A stretch of 64,000 bases of DNA. Origin: Dipylidium caninum (lineage: Eukaryota; Platyhelminthes; Cestoda; Cyclophyllidea; Dipylidiidae). The notes beneath the pieces were generated by a model, which saw nothing but the letters and a program-made list of their open reading frames with translations, did not search any database and was not told the origin of the DNA. Shown one piece after another: positions 35,401-44,400 of the stretch (the first letter of the stretch is position 1; every line of letters begins with the position of its first letter). The stretch is from positions 1-64,000 of the forward strand of contig QEYB01000509.1 of assembly GCA_017562135.1 (NCBI GenBank), read 5' to 3'. A program made the translations under genes and the position numbers.

Positions 35401-38400
35401 GCCCCAGCAACTGCTACTCATTGAACCGATAAATTTCGACTCCAACAGTCGCATTTCTCTCTTTCCTGATCGTACGCCTTCAGGGCACTTCAACATAAAA
35501 TGGCAAAATGGTCTGAGGTTTGTATCACTACTTAACTAATAATTACTTCTCATCTCCTAGTGGCAACTGGATCCTCCCTAACGCGTTTTACGATCGCCAC
35601 CTCCCATGCACCGTCCTATTGCACCCGTCTGCCCAAACCTAAGGGGGACTTATTCTTCATCGTCCGTGTCTACGGCCGCTACGACAATTACATGGAACAC
35701 CGCTTTGGTCCAATAAGAGCAAGTCCTTCTGCTTTCTTGTCGTGCCGACCCTTAATCAGTATGAACCCCTCGATTACCCGACCGTCTCCGTTTGGGAGAA
35801 TGTTTAGCGGGAGCGGAGGAGGAGATTTTCTTTCACTTTGTGCAGAAGAGAAAGAAGTCCACGTCGACAGAATATGGTGTCCTTGTCTCATCTTACCCTT
35901 TTCCGCTTCTATACCGACAGACCAGTCAGCATGTCTCAAACCAGGTCGTGAAAATCCCCTTGCTTTCGACCCATTGTGTCCCAAGCCGTGGGAAATTGTA
36001 AACATTCGGCCGTAAATGAGAGGGGCTGAAGAGGGGAGGAGAATAGTTCAAATGTTACGGCCAATAAATGTTTAAATATTCACAGCGATAGATGACTGTG
36101 GGACGAGCATCCAGCTGCCACCCGCCGGACAGGCGGCGATGTTCAGACCCCGTGTGGGGACGCGGACTATTAATTTAAATTTTTGCACTAACGCATCACT
36201 CCAGAGAAGTTTAAATTCGCATCACTCTACGCTACTCTTCCGTGGTAATGTTGTAAACCTTTGAAGTTGCGCGTGATTTTCTCCTTGACAAGAAGTTACA
36301 TCAGCCATGTCAAGCTGTAATTCAGACAATTTAGGTCGAATTTCAGCGCCTTCTATCACAGTAGGACTGTCTCATCATTAAATTTTCACCGAAAGGGAAT
36401 GGGAGAAGTTATCCACCCTCCCCCATCTAGTCGGTCAATTTTTAATGTTTCACTCCCGTTTGCTCTGCATCAATGGTCAAATAGCACCAATATATTGTGA
36501 GAAATGATTAGCCATGAACTCCTTCGACTAGGTGAACCTCGAGACTGCAGTCAGTATTCATTTAGCCCTTGCCTACCCAAGTTCCCTCACCGTATAAAGA
36601 TCCTCGAAAAATTCTGTAGTCCCTCGTAACGGATTTGAATTATACACCATGATTTTGGAGTTTGTATATTAGAGACAATGTAAACTGGGCTAAAAAAAGT
36701 ACTTTAACTTTAATAAACCTTCTTTTTAACTCAATGTTTAACAATAGTTAACATGATATGGCCGAAATTGGGGGAATTCGTAGTTCTCATTCACACGATA
36801 TGATAAAAAATTGCATACCGGCAGGATTTCCTACTGTAGATGAGGGAACTCTCCAACGAGGAACTGTTCAATACCATTAGAACAGCGGCGTCCGGATCAG
36901 ATGCCAGGACAATTGACAAGATTCTCGCCAATGGAGTCATTAACGACATTTCCAGCACTGTTCATTCCCTCACTACGATAATCAAACTTGCACAATCCGT
37001 CACCACCGCCAGTAGGTTTCCCTACCTCTTCAGTCCACCTCCTTAAATCTACCCATACTAACATGAGAACTCTCTCTGTTTTCTTATCCTCTCTGCCATA
37101 ACCAAATCACTCAATTTGAAGACACTCAGGCAAGTTTGTGGCTTAAACCTCTATTCTAAACCTCATCCTTACCTAAAGAGAGGCTTTGGATGAAGTTCAT
37201 TCCTTTTACGAACTTCGCCTATGGTAAAGTCGCTCCATCTCTTTTCTTTTGTTATCATCATCGTCTAATATATTGTATGGGAGTGTTCCTAATTTTACTT
37301 GATTGTAAGCAAAAGAAATGTTCCCCTACACCCTTTGCATTCATTTACCTGCCAACATGAATTTGCACAGACTTTAATGCATTTAAAACTACGTAGATTA
37401 CTGCCTAACTAGATTTTCGCAGTAAGATGAAAAAGTATTTCCTTATCTTTTGCCTTGTTTAGGAAAGGGACAAAAACCGCGATTCGAGTGGACACGTATG
37501 TATTTTTGTGATTGTAAATTCTCCGTTTGCCTAGTTCAGGTCTCCCCAAATTCCACATTTTCACTTAAAGCCCACGAATTAATTCCACCGAGACCGAAGA
37601 GCGATAAACTGCAGGGAGAAGTTGATGAATGAACGCCTCCCAAGCTTGATTGGACTGGATTCAGCTCTTTTCGGTTACTAAAGAATCTGAGGATTAGGAT
37701 ATTTGTATTTCCCATTCCACCGCCTGTTCAAACGTTCATGTCACCACCTTTGTTTGACGATATCTTGGCAAAAAGTAGGTGGACGTCATCGATGCTTTGG
37801 CATGGGAGCCACCGATGATGAATTTAACATATGTTGGGTGGATTTAAACAAGCAGCTGGAATTTTGGCCTTTTATTTAGGTGTCGTAAAAACCACAAGGT
37901 ACTGTTACTAAGTAGAGGGTAGAATCCATTCCCCTCACCCATGCTGTTTGTACCCAAGTTTGGCATAACTATTCCGTTCCGAAACCGCAAAGCGTGAGGA
38001 AACTGAGTAGTGTAAATGAAGCCCTTAATTGGACAGGAAAGCCTTTTTTGACTATGCGAGCATTCTCCCTAAGTGTGAAGGGAGAAATAAATGAGTGATT
38101 TATATTCCCCGGTAAGGCAGCGTCTCGTGCATTTTAAGGCTTCATCTTCACCTCAACTTTACTTTTTCCATTAAAAAATTCTTGATAAGGAACTCTTAAT
38201 AAACAATGCAGATCCTGAGGCGACTGACGGCCGCAGTGTTGAAAAACACCGAGTTGGTGGATTCCACGACTTTGTCACAGACTGTTGGCAACCTTCTCTC
38301 CCTCTCCTCAGCTGCCATGGATCTGCCAGACGAAGCTCAGTTGGATGTGATTGAGTTAATGAGAATAATCACGACGAATTTCCCCAGACTAATACAATCA

Positions 38401-41400
38401 ATGTCCGACGAAGACGTGCTTCAAATGATCGAGCATATTTCGACTGCGGGAATGAATTTGATGGAGGTGAGTTGAGTTATCGCTCCGGTAACCTGATTAT
38501 GCTGTCCTCGTGCTCCACTCAACAAAGAAACCACTTGCCGATGAAAAATGCCGATGAAGGATGAGAGACAAATCTCGTAAACACTTCGTTGCCTATGCTT
38601 TGTAGGCTGTTTCGCATAGCAGTCCCTCGCTGCGATTATATGATCGTTCCATACAGAAGGCTAATTAATCCTGTTATGGAATAGACGAGTGACAAAATGG
38701 CCCGAGATCGGTGTTGGCGTACAGAGTGCGATCCTGTTAGAAACTGATAGCTGACTTATAACCTCCAGAGCATTGCAAAGCGGGTTTAGTAGACTGCGTC
38801 CAGCCGAATAGTAAATATTTATTCCTGCAACAATGAAGAGATCTTCGAGAAAGGCGTCCTTCGGATTTAAAAGACAAGGAATATTGTGCCGTATGGCGGT
38901 ACGAGTCAAACGGAGGCAAAGTAAGACCCTAAAGAATGTGGACGCCGAACTTTGAGATAGTAGGGTCAGAGTAAAATAATTGCCACAAGGTGATATGGGA
39001 GACAACTTAAGTTTACAAACTCAAGAACAGCATCGTATGTGTAAAGAAGGTTGGCTTCATCAATTCTGACCCTAAAGCAAATAACCGGACTAAACCGCGC
39101 GGAAAAATCATTCTTTTCTCGTGCATACAGAGTGGCTGCGAGACCTCGGCATGACGAAGAGGTCAAACGGTCAAGTCTCTTGGACTCCTTCCAAAGGCTT
39201 TAAACGGACCAAAGCAAGAATACGCCAGGATTGAGGCCAAGTGGCCGTGCATTCCTCCTCCTTTGCTAGGCCAATTGGAGGGTTGGCGTTTATTTACTAA
39301 AATAATGATAAGATGAACGCCCTATGTGACCACAGCGCTCGACCCCCAACCTCCTGACATATCTGCCCTTCCGGCATAAGCTTGCAGAACTCGAAGGCAA
39401 AAGGGGAAGTAGCACCGTGTCCACCACCCTCTGTGAAGGAAGTCCGCTTGTTGCTTCCTGGAGACACAATTTAAATTGTATGCTGGAACGAAGTGCGGAC
39501 ATTCCCCTAGGGGCATTTTTGATTGACTTACCACACCATGACCTTTAGTAACTTCATCTATCTTTGTGTTCACTAGGGACTGAGTCAGCAGTTGGCTTCG
39601 CCTCTCCCTCTTGAACTGAACATGTCCATAAGTGATCCTGAAATTGAGGTTGCAATATTTGGCAAGTTGTAACAGTTTTCGACTCTTAAGCAATGCTACT
39701 TTAACCTCATTAAGTAGATGTTTACGTGACTTGACAAATTAACACGCTCGATCGTTTTCATTTAGGTACTGTCGACCCAATCTCGGAAACATCACAAGAC
39801 ATGATTCGTGAGTGTGTTAAGCAAGAACAAATAAAATACGTAAGTACACTTTGGAAATGTCCCCAGGTTTCACTTGTAGCCTAATGAAAGTGGTCCATCA
39901 GTCACCATCTCACTTCCAAGCACCCTCAATTTCTCTTACCAACTTTCTTTGGCAGTGTCGCGAAGCGTCGAAAGTTATTGGCGAACTGGCTGTCGTGTTG
40001 GCTGAGGCACTACAACATATGGGAGCATCATACCTGACTATAACCACGGCCCAGGGTAGTTCTATGAGTTTCTACAAGATTGCCAACACCTTACAACTCC
40101 ATGAACTGATGTCGGAATCAGGAGTTTCCACGCTCTCACACTTTCACTACCTTGACTTTAGCCACGAGTTTGACACTCTTGGCAAAATCATTATTCAGGT
40201 CGGCAATTCACTCATTTTAATTGCACTTTCGCTCAAGACCCTTTAAATACAGTTAAGGTAATCAGGCGTTAAACAATCATAAAAAATTGACGCTAAAATT
40301 CATGCAAGGCTTTAATTTCTTGAGTGTCTTTCTGAAGCTCCCATTGAATATTACGTCATCTGAAAGGTCTTTGTCTGTTTTCAGCATTCCTCTACGACGA
40401 AAAACCTATACTCGTTTGGTAATACAGAAGAGCATTGGGTTTCGGACGCGTCACAGACAGTAACCCTCTCCATATATGCTGATGGAAAACTTGTGAACAT
40501 TGAAAATTACCAAAAACCATTTGAGGTCCACATTCCTAAGGTAAATCCCAGTTTATGAGAACGAAAACCTAAATGGATCATTGTGTCTCCAAATTACTGA
40601 AATATATTGCTTTAAGGCAACTAATTTTGTCTCGAACTACCCCCCGCCCTCCTGTGTGAGGGGGCTAACAGTCCTCCTCAGATGGGAGAGCTGAAAATGT
40701 GCATCTTTGGCTCTCAAATCACCCAAATAATGGTTATTAGTTGATTCAATGCGGAAGATCGGCTTATACAAAACGACTAAATACATCTAACCCGACTTAT
40801 TACCTTTATCACGTTGCTCTATCGAAAAGTCTCGATCTTCTGCGAATCCGGTTGTCACTTAATGTAGATGACGCACGACTGCGTTGACAAACTTTATTTG
40901 GTTAAGTTCCACTGGAAGTTAATGCGGAAATTACTTAAAGATAAACATAAAACGAATTTGGGTTACAGGAAAAAACAATAATCCCTAGTTTTGACGATAA
41001 AAGGACTCGTAACTGCTTAGTAGAAATAATCTTCAAGTTGCCTTTACAAGTCTTTTTCTGGTGTGTTGGAATGAGGATCGCAAAAAAAATCATTTTGGAT
41101 ACGTGCAATGCCTTAGTCGACTCTCATACCCCTTTACCTAATCACTCGAGAAACAATCACCTTTCATTAATCCTCATTGCCATTGACTTCACCGACCCGA
41201 AATATATGATGACAGGTAGTGTCCAAAGCGTTGTCCGATGCTCTTCGTGACGAATAAGAGGGGAGAGTAGATGACCAATTCGCCATCATTTTCTCCAAAT
41301 CTCAAATCTCTACACTTCTCCTCAGGTAGGCAGAAAATTTGCGTTTGACACCGGGTCCATTTATATTCCGCAAACATCGCCTGACAAGCGGCGATGAGAG

Positions 41401-44400
41401 AACAAATGGGTCCTCCTTCTTTCCACGGCCAAATCCCCTTTCTTAGATATTTTATGCATGTAATTCTCTGGAAGCTAAGATATGCCTGAGATGTTTCTCG
41501 GTCGGAGGTTTGGAAGTGGTGAGGGAATGTCAACTAACCTGTGCGAACCAGTTTTCCCAAGCACGATGCTGACAAAGCGACTTGTTCTTGTGACTTTCAC
41601 GTGATCCTTGACATGGAGAATGTTAGGTTATTTTCTTCGCATTTTATTCTTTATCCACGGGCCACACATTGGTGCCAACTAGTGTAAATTCTCTTTATTA
41701 CTGTGTAATATAATAGATTTTTCGAACAAAAGTGAATAGACCCCGGCGTCTTAAAACAATTAAGATTCATCCTAAAACAGACCCTTGTAGAAGAAGCGTT
41801 GACTGCACTTTGTACAAATTCTTGGTCGCGAATGAAGTTTTCCCCTGTTTTACGGAGCTCGGCCATCATCAATTCACTTAATTAAGATTAACTCAAGTTC
41901 ACAGAAATCGCAGCGCCATCAGCCCCTTCATCCCAGTTGATATGACAAGTCCGTCGTCTATTCGACCGGTTGCAGCCACCTCCCCAGCCGCGTGGGAAGT
42001 AACGATGGCGCGAGGGGAGCTGGCCACAGAGGTATTTTCTGCTCTCACCACTGAGTCACTGGCCGAGCAGATGACTCAGTTGTTGCCTTTCATCCTTCTC
42101 GTCGGCTCCTTAGTCTGCATTGACACGTCTGACTGCTACGTTCATTGCCCGCCCCCATGAGCCACTCACTGCCAGAGGCAATGGTTAGTATGCATTTGGT
42201 CGTAGGACTCATTGACACGTCTGTGCCACAGGACAAAGACAGAATGCCAGACTATCTTTGAATTCGCCCTGCTCTGGCATGCCACAGAATATGTTAACAA
42301 TGGCAAGAGTGCTGCGCCTTAGCAAATTTAGAGCCATTTCATCACTCACTTTACCTTTCACTTAATTAATTACTAAATTAATTAGTCATTTTTGTCTCTG
42401 CCTATTCCATCCATTCACTACGTTCAGTTAGAATTTTCATTAAATTTGACGTTGGTCCACTTTCTGTATCCTCCGTCGCGCTTGGCTTCCAGGACTCCGC
42501 GAACTTCATCCCTTCTCATTTTACCGAAGGCAGTGATCCACTTACTTCCAGATGGGGTCCATGTGCGATTTTCTGGTCCAGATGGGAAAATCAGTGTCAC
42601 ACATAAGTGACACGAGTAGCTAACAGATGTTGATTAAGTCAAGGAACCGTGTGCAGTTTCCCTTGTTTAACCAAAGTTTTAAATCGGTGACTGTCTTCTA
42701 ACAACTTCATTTTTTTATCAACTGCGATTTCCCTGATGAAGTGTGTTTCGACTTACGTTAATATTCATGCGATTATTAATTCCTGTGCACCTGCTTCTCG
42801 AAAGTGGGGAGATTTACACATTACTGTAATCTTTTCCATTGAACTTCTAATTAGCGAGGTAAAAGAAAAGAACAAATAAAAGTGTTAATGCTGGATGACC
42901 ACCTCGGTCGCGATTAATGTGGGATATATAGTTCTTTATACTAGAGAACAGTTGTATGCAGAGAATGGGGCGATAAGTTTTCCATGCGTCTTCTACAGGC
43001 TCCCAATTTTCAGTATCCAAATTACACCACAGGCGCCGACGAAGGGCAAGTGATCCGTCTACCCCAACCGGTTATCGCTGTGGATGGAAGCCGAATCTAC
43101 CAACCGCTGATCATGTTCAACTACATAATTGAGAAGTTCGACGTTGCTTTCAGCCTAGAATTTCGACCGCCACCCTTTCCAAACCAATCCTGTCCTCAGT
43201 ATCTGGTCGTTGCCAGGTGGGTATCAAATTAGCCCCAAGAAAACAGTCACGCGTGATGTTTAAGAGGTCAGGACATCCAAACACCTGCAAATATTGCCTC
43301 TAATCATTTACCTTTTCCCTTATTAGGCATTTAATTCCGCCCACCTTGACTTCGTATTCAGATGGTTGGGGCGAGGATTTCTGGGGCATTATACCTCCCC
43401 GAACTTCAGTTTGCAGTAAGATTTTCTCTTCGCTTGTTGACTATGTCACTTTGACCTAGATTAAATAATCTATCTATTAAAAAGTACTTAACATATTTTG
43501 ACATCTGATCGACTATGTGGATTGAGGCGAGGCTACAACGTTCAATGCTCATTTGTAATCAACTGCATGAAGGGGATAACATGATAAAATTAATAAATTT
43601 AATACCATATTCGTGACCTTTTGAACATCCACATATGTATTAAGAAGGTTTGAGACTAACCAAATTGTGTTCTTTCAAAATTTTTGCGCTGAGAGTTCAT
43701 GAAAGTCGACTACGGAAGTTTTGATTTTTTTAAATTTTGAACTGCAGCTCTACGAGATTCGGATCCGGTGTGTTCTTCAGGTAGCAAAAAAGCTTGGATT
43801 ATAACTATCACCTCAAGTAGATGATTTAAACCAATCGAGGCTGTCAGAAACACACGTTTCCCATATGGTGTCAAATAATTTAGCCCCAGCATCTAGTCTC
43901 CTCTAATGTGTTGAAGTGTAAGGCTATAGGTAACCGCGCAAACAGCCGTTCGGTCGTTTCGATGGGATCTAATGAAATAGGGAAGGAGTGTCGATCCCAA
44001 ATCCGCAGGAGTTTATAGAGTTCACTTTTGTGAAGCATCTCAGCCACAGGTGACAAAAATGTTTTGATCTCGGAGCGTATATAAAAGCCTTGCGGTTCTG
44101 ATAGAAGGAAACGTAAAAGGTGAAGCAGTGTATATGAGTCGCGGTGGTATTCTATTAAGCCACATTAGCTTTCAAGAAGGTGCATCGCAGACAGCATGAA
44201 ATACGCCTTCCTGCTCGCTCATATTCAATCACACCGGTTGTGATGTAACATGATGTCACTTCACTGGTTAAAATACTCCCCCTCACAGCGTTAGGCGGCT
44301 GTGGGCATGATCATTTTCGTCCTTTTTCTCGACCCGCCAAGCTAGCTGGGATTCGTGCTGTCTCTTGAAGGGAATCCAGCAATTACGTACATCTGCTACG

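Noticed and set aside
35688..36005. Minus-strand 105-codon frame
   Set aside because: It lies antisense to the REJ exon 20 region and has no protein character of its own.
38661..39693. Minus-strand frames of 114 and 123 codons in an intron
   Set aside because: No recognisable domain and no splice sites; probably chance frames.
41942..42160. Ser/Pro-rich + strand frame as a GAIN exon
   Set aside because: Exons 26 and 27 join in phase 0 without it and its acceptor gives the wrong phase.
42392..42610. Two overlapping exon-like frames near 42.5 kb
   Set aside because: Neither frame has both splice sites in a phase compatible with exons 26 and 27.
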